From positions 537,418-601,417 of the forward strand of contig NZ_QBUK01000001.1 of the NCBI RefSeq assembly GCF_003058265.1: a stretch of DNA of 64,000 nt, given 5' to 3'. This stretch comes from Flagellimonas amoyensis. Lineage in GTDB: Bacteria > Bacteroidota > Bacteroidia > Flavobacteriales > Flavobacteriaceae. Positions 10,148-19,281 of this stretch are shown here, in pieces; the stretch's first letter is position 1, and each line of letters opens with the position of its first letter. Below the pieces are notes generated by a model. That model searched no databases. It was not told the DNA's origin and saw only the letters and a list, made by a program, of their open reading frames with translations. Both the position numbers and the translations under genes were made by a program.

Positions 10148-12760
10148 ATGACATCCCAAGAAGTTAGAACCCAATTTTTAAACTTTTTCAAAGAAAAGGG
10201 CCACAATATAGTGCCCTCGGCACCCATGGTAATGAAGGACGACCCCACCCTCATGTTCACCAATGCCGGCATGAACCAGTTCAAGGAGTTTTTCTTGGGG
10301 AATTCCAAACCCAAACACACAAGGGTGGCCGATACCCAAAAATGCCTTAGGGTAAGTGGCAAGCACAACGATCTGGAAGAAGTGGGCAAGGATACCTACC
10401 ATCATACCATGTTCGAGATGTTGGGCAACTGGAGTTTTGGGGATTACTTCAAAAAAGAAGCCATACAGTGGGCCTGGGAACTGCTCACCGAAGTCTATAA
10501 AATAGACAAGAGCAGTCTTTATGTGTCTGTTTTTGAGGGTAGTGATGATGATGGGTTGGCCATGGACCAAGAGGCCTACGACCTTTGGAAGGCCATTGTG
10601 CCCGAAGAGCGCATCATCATGGGCAACAAGAAGGACAATTTCTGGGAAATGGGCGATCAGGGACCCTGTGGCCCCTGTTCCGAGATCCATGTGGACATCC
10701 GTTCCGCAGAAGAGAAAAAGAAAGTGCCGGGTGCCTCCTTGGTGAACCAGGACCATCCACAAGTAGTGGAAATCTGGAATCTGGTCTTTATGCAATTCAA
10801 CAGAAAGGCAGATGGAAGCTTGGAGAGCCTTCCCGCAAAACATATTGATACAGGAATGGGCTTTGAGCGTCTGTGCATGGTGCTGCAGGGCGTCCAATCC
10901 AATTATGATACCGATGTATTTACGCCCCTTATTCGGGAAATAGGAATCATCACGGGGAAAAAATACGGAAAGGACGAAAAGACCGATATTGCCATTCGGG
11001 TGATCGCGGACCATGTAAGGGCCGTTGCTTTTTCCATTGCTGATGGACAATTGCCCAGCAACACTGGGGCAGGGTATGTCATCCGAAGGATCTTGCGCCG
11101 TGCCATCCGATATGGGTTCACCTTTTTGGATATCAACAAACCGTTCATCTATAGGTTGGTCAAAGTGTTGGCCGAGCAAATGGGCAAGGCGTTCCCTGAG
11201 TTGAAGGAACAATACCAGTTGATCGAGAATGTGATCAAGGAAGAAGAGAGTTCGTTCCTGAGCACTTTGGAGCAGGGCTTGGTGCTGTTGGACTCCGTAA
11301 TCAAGTCTTCCAGGGACAAGATTATCAGTGGCGAAAAAGCCTTTGAACTTTACGATACCTTCGGTTTTCCGATCGACCTTACTTCGTTGATCTTGGAGGA
11401 AAAGGGGTATCAATTGGATGTGACAGGCTTCAACAAAGCATTGCAGGAACAAAAGGACCGTTCCAGGGCAGCATCCGAAGTGTCAAAAGGCGATTGGACC
11501 GTTCTAAAACAGGATTCCGAGCAAGAATTTATAGGGTACGACAGTTTGGAGGCCCAAGTGAAATTGGTGAAATACCGCAAGATCACCAGCAAAAAAGAGG
11601 GTGACCAGTACCAGTTGGTGTTCAATCTGACCCCTTTTTACGCTGAAGGTGGTGGTCAGGTCGGGGACAAAGGCTATCTGGAGGCTTTCAATGGCAATGT
11701 CACCTATATTGTGGACACCAAACGGGAAAACAACGAGATCGTGCATTTTGCGGAGTCGTTGCCCGATAATGTAAACGAGACCTTTAAGGCAGTGGTGGAC
11801 CATAAGCAGCGTTGGAGAACAGCCTGCAACCACACGGCAACCCATTTGTTGCACCAAGCACTGCGCGATATTTTGGGCACCCATGTGGAGCAAAAAGGTT
11901 CTGCGGTACATTCGAAATACCTGCGTTTCGATTTTTCCCATTTTGCCAAGCTTTCCGTAGAGGAACTGCGAAAAGTGGAAAACTTTGTCAATGCCCGCAT
12001 CGATGGTCATTTGCCGTTGGAGGAAAACAGGAACGTTCCCATACAAAAAGCGATGGAAGAAGGGGCGATGGCCCTTTTTGGTGAAAAATATGGCGATACC
12101 GTCCGTACCATCCGCTTTGGACAGTCCATGGAACTTTGTGGTGGGACACACGTAAAGAACACGGCGGATATTTGGCACTTCAAGATCGTGTCCGAAGGGG
12201 CCGTAGCAGCCGGAATCCGAAGGGTCGAAGCCATTACTTCCGATGCTGTCAAAGAATTTTACTTTACGAACAATCGTATGCTGTTCGAGATCAAGGACCT
12301 CTTGCACAATGCCCAAGATCCTGTGAAGGCCGTTGCAGGGCTACAGGAGGAAAATACCGCTCTCAAAAAACAAGTGGAGCAATTGCTGAAGGACAAGGCC
12401 AAAGGATTGAAAAGCGAGCTGATTTCCGAATTGGAAACAGTGGGAGACATCCAGTTTTTGGCCAAAAAGGTAGATCTGGATGCTGCGGGCATCAAGGACC
12501 TGTCGTTTGAGATCGGGGGTCAGGTGGACAACCTTTTCCTTTTGCTTGCCGCCGAGAACGATGGGAAAGCGTTGCTTTCCTGCTACATTTCCAAAGATTT
12601 GGCCACGGCCAAGAGCCTGAATGCAGGTACTATAGTCAGGGAACTGGGCAAATACATCCAAGGTGGTGGCGGGGGACAACCCTTCTTTGCGACCGCTGGG
12701 GGCAAAAACCCGGACGGCATTTCCGAGGCACTTGACAAGGCGAAGGCATATCTTAGCTAA
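10148..12760 (+). CDS. alaS: Alanyl-tRNA synthetase
   Basis: 870 aa, normal length. The class II catalytic core is at the N-terminus ([15 protein letters not shown], then [20 protein letters not shown]). The editing domain shows the zinc/active-site motifs HTATH near residue 561 and CGGTH near residue 664, and the C-terminal domain ends with the Gly-rich segment [19 protein letters not shown]. All motifs needed to charge tRNA-Ala and to clear Ser/Gly mischarging are present. The stop overlaps the start of the GSCFA gene (TAATG), so the two are translationally coupled. Confidence 0.98.
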   Translation: MTSQEVRTQFLNFFKEKGHNIVPSAPMVMKDDPTLMFTNAGMNQFKEFFLGNSKPKHTRVADTQKCLRVSGKHNDLEEVGKDTYHHTMFEMLGNWSFGDYFKKEAIQWAWELLTEVYKIDKSSLYVSVFEGSDDDGLAMDQEAYDLWKAIVPEERIIMGNKKDNFWEMGDQGPCGPCSEIHVDIRSAEEKKKVPGASLVNQDHPQVVEIWNLVFMQFNRKADGSLESLPAKHIDTGMGFERLCMVLQGVQSNYDTDVFTPLIREIGIITGKKYGKDEKTDIAIRVIADHVRAVAFSIADGQLPSNTGAGYVIRRILRRAIRYGFTFLDINKPFIYRLVKVLAEQMGKAFPELKEQYQLIENVIKEEESSFLSTLEQGLVLLDSVIKSSRDKIISGEKAFELYDTFGFPIDLTSLILEEKGYQLDVTGFNKALQEQKDRSRAASEVSKGDWTVLKQDSEQEFIGYDSLEAQVKLVKYRKITSKKEGDQYQLVFNLTPFYAEGGGQVGDKGYLEAFNGNVTYIVDTKRENNEIVHFAESLPDNVNETFKAVVDHKQRWRTACNHTATHLLHQALRDILGTHVEQKGSAVHSKYLRFDFSHFAKLSVEELRKVENFVNARIDGHLPLEENRNVPIQKAMEEGAMALFGEKYGDTVRTIRFGQSMELCGGTHVKNTADIWHFKIVSEGAVAAGIRRVEAITSDAVKEFYFTNNRMLFEIKDLLHNAQDPVKAVAGLQEENTALKKQVEQLLKDKAKGLKSELISELETVGDIQFLAKKVDLDAAGIKDLSFEIGGQVDNLFLLLAAENDGKALLSCYISKDLATAKSLNAGTIVRELGKYIQGGGGGQPFFATAGGKNPDGISEALDKAKAYLS

Positions 12761-13740
12761 TGGATCTACAGACCAAAGTACCCATACAGCCAGATGGGAA
12801 TCCCATCGATTATCAGAGCAAAGTGCTGTTGTTGGGTTCGTGTTTTGTGGAAAATATGGGGGCAAAGTTGGCTTACTTCCAATTCCGGAACAGCTTGAAT
12901 CCTTTTGGTATTTTCTTTCATCCGTTGGCCATCGAGAATTTGGTGCAGCGTGCTGTGGACGAATCAACCTATTCAGCAGATGAAATTTTTGTGCAAGACG
13001 GTATTTGGCATTGTTTCGATGCCCATTCCGAATTGCGTTCCAACGACAGGGACACTTTGCTGCAACTCCTCAACCAAAGGTTGATGGAAACCAAAAGAAG
13101 TCTCGAAACCGCTTCCCACATCATCATCACATTGGGCACAGCATGGGTGTACCGAAATGTCGTTTCAAAAAAGATAGTGGCCAACTGCCATAAAGTGCCT
13201 CAGCGGGAGTTCCAAAAAGAATTGTTGGCCCCAGAAGAAATACAGACCAGTTTGGAAAACTGCCTGGCAATGGTAAAAAAAGTGAACCCGAAAGCCCAGT
13301 TTATTTTTACCGTTTCACCAGTACGGCACCTCAAGGACGGTTTTGTGGAAAACCAGAGGGGCAAGGCACATCTTATCTCGGCGGTTCATTCCGTTTTGTC
13401 TTCTCGAGCGCCCGCCTGCCGGACGGACAGGCAGTCGAGAGAGCTGTCCTACTTTCCAGCTTACGAGATCATGATGGACGAGCTTCGTGACTATCGTTTT
13501 TATGGGAAGGACATGCTGCATCCTAACGAACTGGCCGTGGACTATATTTGGGACAAGTTCAGGTCGGTTTGGATCTCTCCCGATAGTCTGCCCATCATGG
13601 AGGAAGTGGGCAGCGTCCGAAAAGGGTTGGCACACAGGCCTTTCAACCCGGATTCCGATAGCCACCAAAAGTTCAGGACATCGCTCCAAGCAAAAATTAC
13701 GTATCTTCAAGAGAGGTTTCCTTTCATGAAATTCGAATAG
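12760..13740 (+). CDS. GSCFA domain protein, carrying an in-frame palindromic repeat
   Basis: 326 aa. The defining motif appears as LLGSCFVENMGAKL at about residues 24-37, followed by PFGIFFHPLAI, ITLGTAWVYRN and FTVSPVRHLKDG, and by the conserved DELRDYRFYGKDMLHPNELA. This SGNH/GDSL-like family is common in Bacteroidota, with an assumed hydrolase role that is not proven. Odd: residues around 215-228 (SRAPACRTDRQSRE) are encoded by a palindromic repeat at 13402-13440 that also occurs in the intergenic repeats near 21.8-22.0 kb. The frame is kept on both sides, so the protein is probably still made. Coupled to alaS upstream; the next gene starts at the very next base after its stop. Confidence 0.9.
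   Translation: MDLQTKVPIQPDGNPIDYQSKVLLLGSCFVENMGAKLAYFQFRNSLNPFGIFFHPLAIENLVQRAVDESTYSADEIFVQDGIWHCFDAHSELRSNDRDTLLQLLNQRLMETKRSLETASHIIITLGTAWVYRNVVSKKIVANCHKVPQREFQKELLAPEEIQTSLENCLAMVKKVNPKAQFIFTVSPVRHLKDGFVENQRGKAHLISAVHSVLSSRAPACRTDRQSRELSYFPAYEIMMDELRDYRFYGKDMLHPNELAVDYIWDKFRSVWISPDSLPIMEEVGSVRKGLAHRPFNPDSDSHQKFRTSLQAKITYLQERFPFMKFE
13402..13440. repeat. Palindromic repeat inside a coding sequence
   Basis: Outer arms TCTCGA (13402-13407) and TCGAGA (13435-13440), inner arms GCCTG (13414-13418) and CAGGC (13428-13432). Read on the minus strand it matches the repeat beginning near 21788 (TCTCGACTGCC, then CAGGCGGGCGCTCGA) and its relative near 21970. It lies in frame within the GSCFA gene. 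Confidence 0.8.
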
Positions 13741-14355
13741 ATGAAGAAAGTACTTATAGGAGCTGTCATTGCGCTGGCCTCGGTTTTAATCTACAGATCA
13801 TGCGCCGATGACCGGGAGCAAAAGACCATTTTGGAGGAAAATTCCATGCTCATACAGCAAGAACTAAAAAACGTTTCCAAGTTGATCGTCACCGAAGGGC
13901 ATTTTGCCGAGGTCTACAACTACAAGGATTCCAAAGAATTGTTCGGTCCGCTCATTACGGCCCATAAAAAGGCTTTGGTGGTGGTGAATGCCGATGTGAC
14001 CATTGCCTACGACATGGCCCAAATCCAATATGAGGTGGACGAGGAAAACAGGGTGTTGAAGATTGTCCAGATTCCGGAGCCAGAGATCAAGATCAGTCCC
14101 GATTTTGAGTACTACGATGTTACGGCCGATTATCTAAACCAGTTCAATGCGTCGGATTATAATGCCATCAAACGAAATGTGAACGCTTCGCTGATGAAGA
14201 AAATAGAGGCATCATCCCTGCGTTCCAATGCCGAAAACCGTTTGGTGAGCGAACTTTCCCGGATCTTGGTGCTCACCAATACCATGGGGTGGACTTTGGT
14301 CCACGAAAACACGCCCGTGGAAAATGTGGGTCAATTGGAACAAATTTTGGATTAA
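13741..14355 (+). CDS. DUF4230 domain protein
   Basis: 204 aa. An N-terminal membrane anchor (VLIGAVIALASVLIYRSC, residues 4-21) is followed by the DUF4230 domain, recognisable from QELKNVSKLIVTEGHFAEVY and from the later ISPDFEYYDVTADYLNQF. The family is widespread in bacteria; its function is unknown, though an extracytoplasmic location is likely. The start codon directly abuts the GSCFA stop, so it is the third gene of the alaS operon. Confidence 0.88.
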   Translation: MKKVLIGAVIALASVLIYRSCADDREQKTILEENSMLIQQELKNVSKLIVTEGHFAEVYNYKDSKELFGPLITAHKKALVVVNADVTIAYDMAQIQYEVDEENRVLKIVQIPEPEIKISPDFEYYDVTADYLNQFNASDYNAIKRNVNASLMKKIEASSLRSNAENRLVSELSRILVLTNTMGWTLVHENTPVENVGQLEQILD

Positions 14356-14358
14356 AAC

Positions 14359-14390
14359 TGTCACATTTGGCGTTTTTGTGCGTCTATAGG
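14359..14390 (+). promoter_or_regulatory. Candidate ECF-sigma promoter (TGTCACAT-N17-CTATAGG)
   Basis: A -35-like TGTCACAT at 14359-14366 is followed after exactly 17 bases by CTATAGG, then by the leader TATATCAATCAAA. The same layout, spacing and leader occur at 40702 and 47805. It lies 22 bases before the lipoprotein peptidase ATG. The sigma factor type is inferred from the AAC/CAC-type -35 box. Confidence 0.5.
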
Positions 14391-14411
14391 GTATATCAAT
14401 CAAATCAATCC

Positions 14412-16094
14412 ATGTTTAAAAGAGTACTACCAACCGCCCTTTTAGCCATAATTCTATTTTCCTGTCACCAAAAAGCCGAGCCGGACATTCGTTACGTGAT
14501 TGCTCCGGTGGTGGTTGATAGCATACCACAACTCCAGATCAAAATGACCTTTCCGGCAAATCCGGAGGGTACCACCGTTTTGTCCTTTCCCAATGAGGCA
14601 TGGGGGCAGGAAAAACTGTTCGGGACCTTGGGGAAGATGCAACTGCTGAACGTGGAGGGCGCAGTGGAAAAGGATGCCGAAAATGGTCAGATCGTACTCA
14701 TACATCCGAAGGGCGTCAAAAAGCTGGAGTTTGAGTATGTTCTCAAACAGGATTTTGATGACGGACTTTCAACGATTAGAATTTACCGGCCCATCATAAA
14801 CAGCACGTATTTCCATGCATTTTCCCACAATATGTTCATGGTGCCGGAACAGGCAGCGGGCCATCAGAACATCATTTTGGACTGGTCGTCCTTTCCGAAG
14901 GATTATACCGTTCACAACAGTTTTGGAAGCCAGGAAAGGGTGCAAGAGTTGAAGGACATGGACATGGACCTTTTTGGAAATGCCATTTTTGTGGGAGGGG
15001 ACTTTAGGGTGCTTTCTGGAGACATCCAAGGCAACCGAATCAGTCTGGCCACTCGCGGGGAGTGGGTACCTTTTCAGGATGAGGATGTGTTCCAAGTGCT
15101 GGAACGGACTTTGACCTGTCAGCGTAATTTTTGGAACGACCACTCGCAAGAATATTTCACGGTGACCATGCAGCCCTTTCCGCAAGAGAACGGAAGCAGT
15201 TTTCAAGGTACGGGCTTGACCAACTCTTTTGCCACATCGGTTTCCAACAACGATTTGACGGATATTGGGCAGATGGTATACCTCTTCAACCACGAACTGA
15301 TGCACAACTGGATCGGGCATACCATCACCAATGGCAATGAAGAGGAGCAATATTGGTTCAGCGAAGGGTTTACGGAATACTATACTTTTAAGAATATTGC
15401 GGCAAACCATATCAATGGTCTGGACGGAAGGTTTTTTATAGATGAGATGAACAGGACCATTCGGGACCTTTATGCCTCGTCGGTAGGTGATGTCCCGAAC
15501 AGCGAGATCAATTACGATCATTTTTGGAACAACTATGAATATTCCAAGCTTCCGTATTGGAGGGGCACTATTTTCGCTTTTTATCTGGACCAAAAGATAA
15601 AGCAGATCAGTAAAGGGCAACAAAGTTTGGATGATGTGATGCACCACATTTATAGGGATGCGACCACCAAGGACCAAAAACTGACCCACGATTATTTTGT
15701 TGACCTGATGGAGTCCTATTGGAATGGCGGTTTTGGCACATTCTTCCAAAAGCACATTGAAGAAGGGCAAAAACTGGATTTGGAGGACCTATTTATTGAA
15801 TTGGACTTGGCGTATAGCACCGAAAGCGATATTTATGAGTTGGGATTTGAGTTTACGGAGGACAGAAAAGGAATTAAAAGTGTGATAGAAGGAAGCAAGG
15901 CATGGGAAGCTGGCATCCGAGAGGGTGATGCGGTGTTTTCCCGAAGCATTTGGCAGGGCAATATAGAAAAAGAGGTAGAGCTCGGCGTCAAGAGAAATGG
16001 GGAACAGCTCCATTTTTCTTTCTATCCGGTGAAAAAGGCAAAGGTCCCACAAATGGAAGTTACCGTTGGCAATATGGAAAAACTGGGGTTTTAG
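14412..16094 (+). CDS. M1/M61-type zinc aminopeptidase lipoprotein with PDZ-like tail
   Basis: 560 aa from the ATG at 14412. This start is chosen because it gives a lipoprotein signal (LLAIILFSC) and follows a promoter-like sequence; the same frame is open further upstream but would run into DUF4230. The gluzincin site is visible as NHELMHNWIGH with the downstream glutamate in WFSEGFTEYY. There are 19 residues between HExxH and that Glu, one more than in textbook M1 enzymes. The last 80 residues look like a PDZ domain (KGIKSVIEGSKAWEAGIREGD), a feature of M61 glycyl aminopeptidases. Likely role: peptide trimming at the envelope. Its stop overlaps the convergent hydroxylase stop. Confidence 0.88.
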   Translation: MFKRVLPTALLAIILFSCHQKAEPDIRYVIAPVVVDSIPQLQIKMTFPANPEGTTVLSFPNEAWGQEKLFGTLGKMQLLNVEGAVEKDAENGQIVLIHPKGVKKLEFEYVLKQDFDDGLSTIRIYRPIINSTYFHAFSHNMFMVPEQAAGHQNIILDWSSFPKDYTVHNSFGSQERVQELKDMDMDLFGNAIFVGGDFRVLSGDIQGNRISLATRGEWVPFQDEDVFQVLERTLTCQRNFWNDHSQEYFTVTMQPFPQENGSSFQGTGLTNSFATSVSNNDLTDIGQMVYLFNHELMHNWIGHTITNGNEEEQYWFSEGFTEYYTFKNIAANHINGLDGRFFIDEMNRTIRDLYASSVGDVPNSEINYDHFWNNYEYSKLPYWRGTIFAFYLDQKIKQISKGQQSLDDVMHHIYRDATTKDQKLTHDYFVDLMESYWNGGFGTFFQKHIEEGQKLDLEDLFIELDLAYSTESDIYELGFEFTEDRKGIKSVIEGSKAWEAGIREGDAVFSRSIWQGNIEKEVELGVKRNGEQLHFSFYPVKKAKVPQMEVTVGNMEKLGF

Positions 16095-17842
16095 CTTACC
16101 AAGCTGGATTCCACCAGTTGAATCCCGTCATCGATCAAATGGCCCACTTTGGGGTTCTCCCGCTTGATGTTTTCCAAATGCTCCAAGATTTCCTGTTGAA
16201 ACCCAAGATCATTGCCCTGTTTGGCCAATTCGTACAGTTCCGTGGGCAATAACCAGTCCTGTGGGTGTTCGCTTTTGAGGGCTTGGAACACTTTGTTGCG
16301 GGAAATAGTGGTGTTCTTCCCTTCCCTGAAATCACGGACTTGCTGGTAATACTGCTCCAGTTGGATCCTTTTTGGACTCTTTTTCGGTTTGATGGTGCTT
16401 TCGGTGATCTGATGGGTGATGAGGTCAAAACTGTGCAGATCAGCGGGCCCGTTGTAGGCCGAGACCACTTTTTGGCCCACGGCCATGTGGTACAATCCCC
16501 ATTCCGGTTGGAATAGCGTTTCCCCCTTGTAGGTCACGGTACAGTCCTCAAAGGTAATCAAGATGATCTTGCCCATCAGGTTGCGCGTACCGGTGACGAT
16601 GGTGCCCTCCACCGTGATGCCTCCTTCAAATTCTAAGGCAATCTGTTCGCCTTCATAGATTTTATAGGCCTTGAGGTCACGTGGGCCCATGTCCTCGATG
16701 GCAATGTTGATGCCTTTCAGTTTTCCGATGGGGGAACCGAAACCATCCGGATGGTGGGCAGTGCTGTGTCCCACCAGTTCCTTTTCACGGTAGGATAGTG
16801 CGGTTGCGCCCTTCGTTTGGATGTAGATGGGCTTGCCCTCATGCTCGATCGCGTTGTGGAACTCTCCAGAAATCTGTAGGCCCGTGCTCAGTTCCACCGT
16901 GCCCAATGCTTTGGATGCAATCAATTTTTGGATGCCGGAAAGGCCACCCGTGCGCAGGGCCATGGAATTGGCAAAATCTTCCAAAACTTGGCTCAAAAAG
17001 GCAAAGTCAGGGGTAACGAACAGTTGTGGCTGGGGTTTGGTAATGTCAAATTCGGTGTGGACCGCCTCCATGGAATACGGTAATTTCTTCACTTTGTCGG
17101 TCATGCACCAAGCACTTTCCCCGATGGACGATAAGAGGCCCGCCCCATAAATTTTTGGGTTGTCCACGGTGCCGATGAGGCCATACTCCACCGTCCACCA
17201 ATGCAGGTTGCGGATAAGGGCCATTTCGCTAGGGATCCCCATGTTTTCCTGAAGGTGTTCAATATGCTTTTCGGCTTTCTCGATTTCTGCCTCAGGCGTT
17301 CCATGGGCCTCTTTGATGATGGAAAGATGGCGCACGGCGTTGTATAACTCATAGTCCTTGGCACTCGATATCGCTTTGCAACCAATTTCCCCGAAGCGTC
17401 TGAGATATTCCGCATATTCCGGATTGGCAATGATAGGTGCATGGCCGGCCCCTTCGTGTATGATATCGGGAGCAGGGGTGTATTCAATATTTTCCAATTG
17501 ACGGATGTCCGAAGCAATGACCAGCACATTGTATGCCTGGAATTCCATAAAGGCCGATGGCGGAATGAATCCGTCCACTGCGACCGCAGCCCAGCCGATT
17601 TCCTTCAAGATGCGGTTCATGCCGTACATGTTGGGGATGTGGTCTATGGAGATGCCCGTTTTCTTCAATCCATCCACATAGGAACTGTGTGCCACACGGC
17701 TCAGGTAATCCACATTTTTGCGCATCACATAGCGCCACACAGCTTGATCAATGGCCGTGTATGCCTCATACTCCTGTGGTTTGATAAACTGTTTTAAGTG
17801 TTTGGGCAGTTTGTCCAGTATGGGATTGGATTCGTAGCTCAT
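16091..17842 (-). CDS. Aromatic amino acid hydroxylase (phenylalanine 4-monooxygenase type), long form
   Basis: 583 aa from the ATG at 17842; an in-frame upstream ATG would add 29 unlike residues (MGGFLLHFVF) and is rejected. The pterin-dependent core shows the iron ligands in IIHEGAGHAPIIANPEY and the glutamate in WWTVEYGLIGTV, followed by KIYGAGLLSSIGES. Compared with bacterial PhhA of about 270 aa there is a long C-terminal extension from about residue 300 with beta-rich segments, shared by Bacteroidota homologues. Likely reaction: phenylalanine to tyrosine with tetrahydropterin and O2; tryptophan use cannot be excluded. Its stop overlaps that of the convergent peptidase gene. Confidence 0.92.
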   Translation of the reverse strand: MSYESNPILDKLPKHLKQFIKPQEYEAYTAIDQAVWRYVMRKNVDYLSRVAHSSYVDGLKKTGISIDHIPNMYGMNRILKEIGWAAVAVDGFIPPSAFMEFQAYNVLVIASDIRQLENIEYTPAPDIIHEGAGHAPIIANPEYAEYLRRFGEIGCKAISSAKDYELYNAVRHLSIIKEAHGTPEAEIEKAEKHIEHLQENMGIPSEMALIRNLHWWTVEYGLIGTVDNPKIYGAGLLSSIGESAWCMTDKVKKLPYSMEAVHTEFDITKPQPQLFVTPDFAFLSQVLEDFANSMALRTGGLSGIQKLIASKALGTVELSTGLQISGEFHNAIEHEGKPIYIQTKGATALSYREKELVGHSTAHHPDGFGSPIGKLKGINIAIEDMGPRDLKAYKIYEGEQIALEFEGGITVEGTIVTGTRNLMGKIILITFEDCTVTYKGETLFQPEWGLYHMAVGQKVVSAYNGPADLHSFDLITHQITESTIKPKKSPKRIQLEQYYQQVRDFREGKNTTISRNKVFQALKSEHPQDWLLPTELYELAKQGNDLGFQQEILEHLENIKRENPKVGHLIDDGIQLVESSLVS

Positions 17843-17913
17843 GGAGACATTTTTATGCGACTTAAAGATACGAAATAGGAAATGGTTCCCTTCACCAAGG
17901 AAAACGAAGTGCA

Positions 17914-17937
17914 ATAAAAAACCGCCCAAAGGGCGGT
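17914..17937 (-). terminator. Intrinsic terminator after the DUF4136 lipoprotein gene
   Basis: On the minus strand ACCGCCC (17937-17931), loop TTT, GGGCGGT (17927-17921), followed by a T-run. It starts 7 bases beyond the DUF4136 stop and separates that gene from the hydroxylase. Confidence 0.85.
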
Positions 17938-17944
17938 CTGTATG

Positions 17945-18514
17945 TTAATTGGAAGCCACGGACATGTTGGGCGGATATTCCTCGAGGATCTGCGAAACAA
18001 ATTCCTTGATGCGCTGTTCCTTCTTCTCGATGTTCTTGGTATTGTTCAGCGTTCCCACGCCTCTACCTTGCCATACCAATTCTTTTTTGTTGGCATCGAT
18101 CACATCAATGTAAAGCGAGCCTTCGGTGCTGGTGCTGACATTGTTGCCCCAACCCCAGCCCCAACCGGGACCCCAGACCCAAGGGTTGTAGAAACCGCCA
18201 TAACCCCAACCAAAGTTGTTGTTGTACACGTCCACACGCTCACGCTCCTTGGTAAAGATGCTGATGAGCACATCGGGAGTGTCGGATTTTACAAAACCAC
18301 GGGAACCTAGCTCGGCCTCGATGGCACGGAGGATGCGTTTTTTATCCAGATCGGATATTTCGGCCTTGTCAATACCTGTTTTGTAAAAAGCATAGCTTTT
18401 GTAGGTGTTGAAATCAGCTTTTTGATCGTAATCGGAAACGACCCGTACAGAACTGCAAGAGGCCAATAGAACAAGGGTCAATGCGACCAGCGGAATGAGT
18501 TTGAAATTTTTCAT
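17945..18514 (-). CDS. DUF4136 domain lipoprotein
   Basis: 189 aa from the ATG at 18514, chosen because it directly gives a lipoprotein signal (LVALTLVLLASCSS, Cys near residue 20). The longer in-frame start runs through the neighbouring DUF5522 gene in another frame and is not credible. The mature part has the DUF4136 pattern: VVSDYDQKADFNTYKSYAFY near the N-terminus, a Trp/Gly/Asn-rich loop (GWGYGGFYNPWVWGP), then YIDVIDANKKELVWQGRG. The function is unknown; the family is periplasmic and frequent in Bacteroidota. Confidence 0.9.
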   Translation of the reverse strand: MKNFKLIPLVALTLVLLASCSSVRVVSDYDQKADFNTYKSYAFYKTGIDKAEISDLDKKRILRAIEAELGSRGFVKSDTPDVLISIFTKERERVDVYNNNFGWGYGGFYNPWVWGPGWGWGWGNNVSTSTEGSLYIDVIDANKKELVWQGRGVGTLNNTKNIEKKEQRIKEFVSQILEEYPPNMSVASN

Positions 18515-18578
18515 GACACTTTTTTTATTTCTTTGAGATTGTGATAAATAAGACACAAATACTGTGCCGAACCCGATC

Positions 18579-18740
18579 TTAGTTTCTCTTATTGATCTTT
18601 GCATTGTAGCCATACGGACAATGGCGACAACCACTTTCACAACAATATCCCCGTTTGAGGAGGTATTGCTCGGTAAAGACCCGATATCCTTCCTCCGAAA
18701 GGTAGTAATCGCCCTCTTCCAAGGGAATGCGTTCTTTCAT
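18579..18740 (-). CDS. DUF5522-type small cysteine-rich protein
   Basis: 53 aa: MKERIPLEEGDYYLSEEGY at the start, then VFTEQYLLKRGYCCESGCRH and CPYG. The tight YCCxxGCRHCPY cysteine cluster at residues 32-43 is the hallmark of DUF5522 and suggests a bound metal or Fe-S centre; this is inference. There is no signal peptide, so it should be cytoplasmic. It lies 64 bases upstream of the DUF4136 gene on the same strand and diverges from the HExxH membrane protein. Very short, but the family match is distinctive. Confidence 0.85.
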   Translation of the reverse strand: MKERIPLEEGDYYLSEEGYRVFTEQYLLKRGYCCESGCRHCPYGYNAKINKRN

Positions 18741-18779
18741 GCACAACATCAATTCGTCTTATAAAGTTAAGGGATCCTG

Positions 18780-19244
18780 ATGAAAGCCCCTAACGTTTTA
18801 AAATTTTGGAAGCAAAGGGGTTATTCACCGAAATTGTTAATGGTATTGTCGGCCATGCCCAATTTTCTGTACGATTTGCTGTTATATTTGTTGGGAACCG
18901 ATGAACGTTTTCAGGTGATAGTAGTCTTTAGACATTTCTTTTATAAAAATTATGTGGGCCTCTCGCTTTGGCCTTTCATCATCCTGAAAGAGGATTCCCT
19001 GAAGGACGACGCTGTGCTCATCAACCATGAGCGCATCCACCTAAAACAACAAAGGGAGCTCTTGATACTGCCCTTTTACCTGCTCTATGTATCCGAATGG
19101 TTGTTGCGGACCATCCTCTATATGGACAGTTACCGCGCCTATCAGAACATCAGTTTTGAGCGGGAGGCCTATGCCAATGAAGCGGATATGCAGTATCTTT
19201 CCAAGCGGAAAATCTTTGGTTTTTTGAACTACCTGATGCGTTAA
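18780..19244 (+). CDS. Membrane protein with HExxH motif, function unknown
   Basis: 154 aa. The middle holds INHERIHLKQQREL (HExxH at about residues 84-88), followed by hydrophobic segments (LLILPFYLLYVSEWLLR) and then FEREAYANEADMQYL, whose glutamate could be a third zinc ligand. This looks like a stripped-down M48/M56-type metallopeptidase core, but the protein is much shorter than those families and no name can be given. The N-terminal third is hydrophobic (MPNFLYDLLLYLLGT). It is flanked by the divergent DUF5522 gene and the toxin-antitoxin pair. The metal-binding idea rests on two motifs only. Confidence 0.75.
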   Translation: MKAPNVLKFWKQRGYSPKLLMVLSAMPNFLYDLLLYLLGTDERFQVIVVFRHFFYKNYVGLSLWPFIILKEDSLKDDAVLINHERIHLKQQRELLILPFYLLYVSEWLLRTILYMDSYRAYQNISFEREAYANEADMQYLSKRKIFGFLNYLMR

Positions 19245-19281
19245 TGTTTATTGCCAAATGTTTGGTGAGCGATGGACAGGT

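Noticed and set aside
10178..11452. 424-codon minus-strand frame inside alaS
   Set aside because: Shadow of alaS; no motif, and the sense frame is a textbook AlaRS.
16091..17929. Upstream start of the aromatic hydroxylase adding 29 residues
   Set aside because: The extra residues do not look like the family N-terminus and would begin next to the preceding terminator; MSYESNPILD is preferred.
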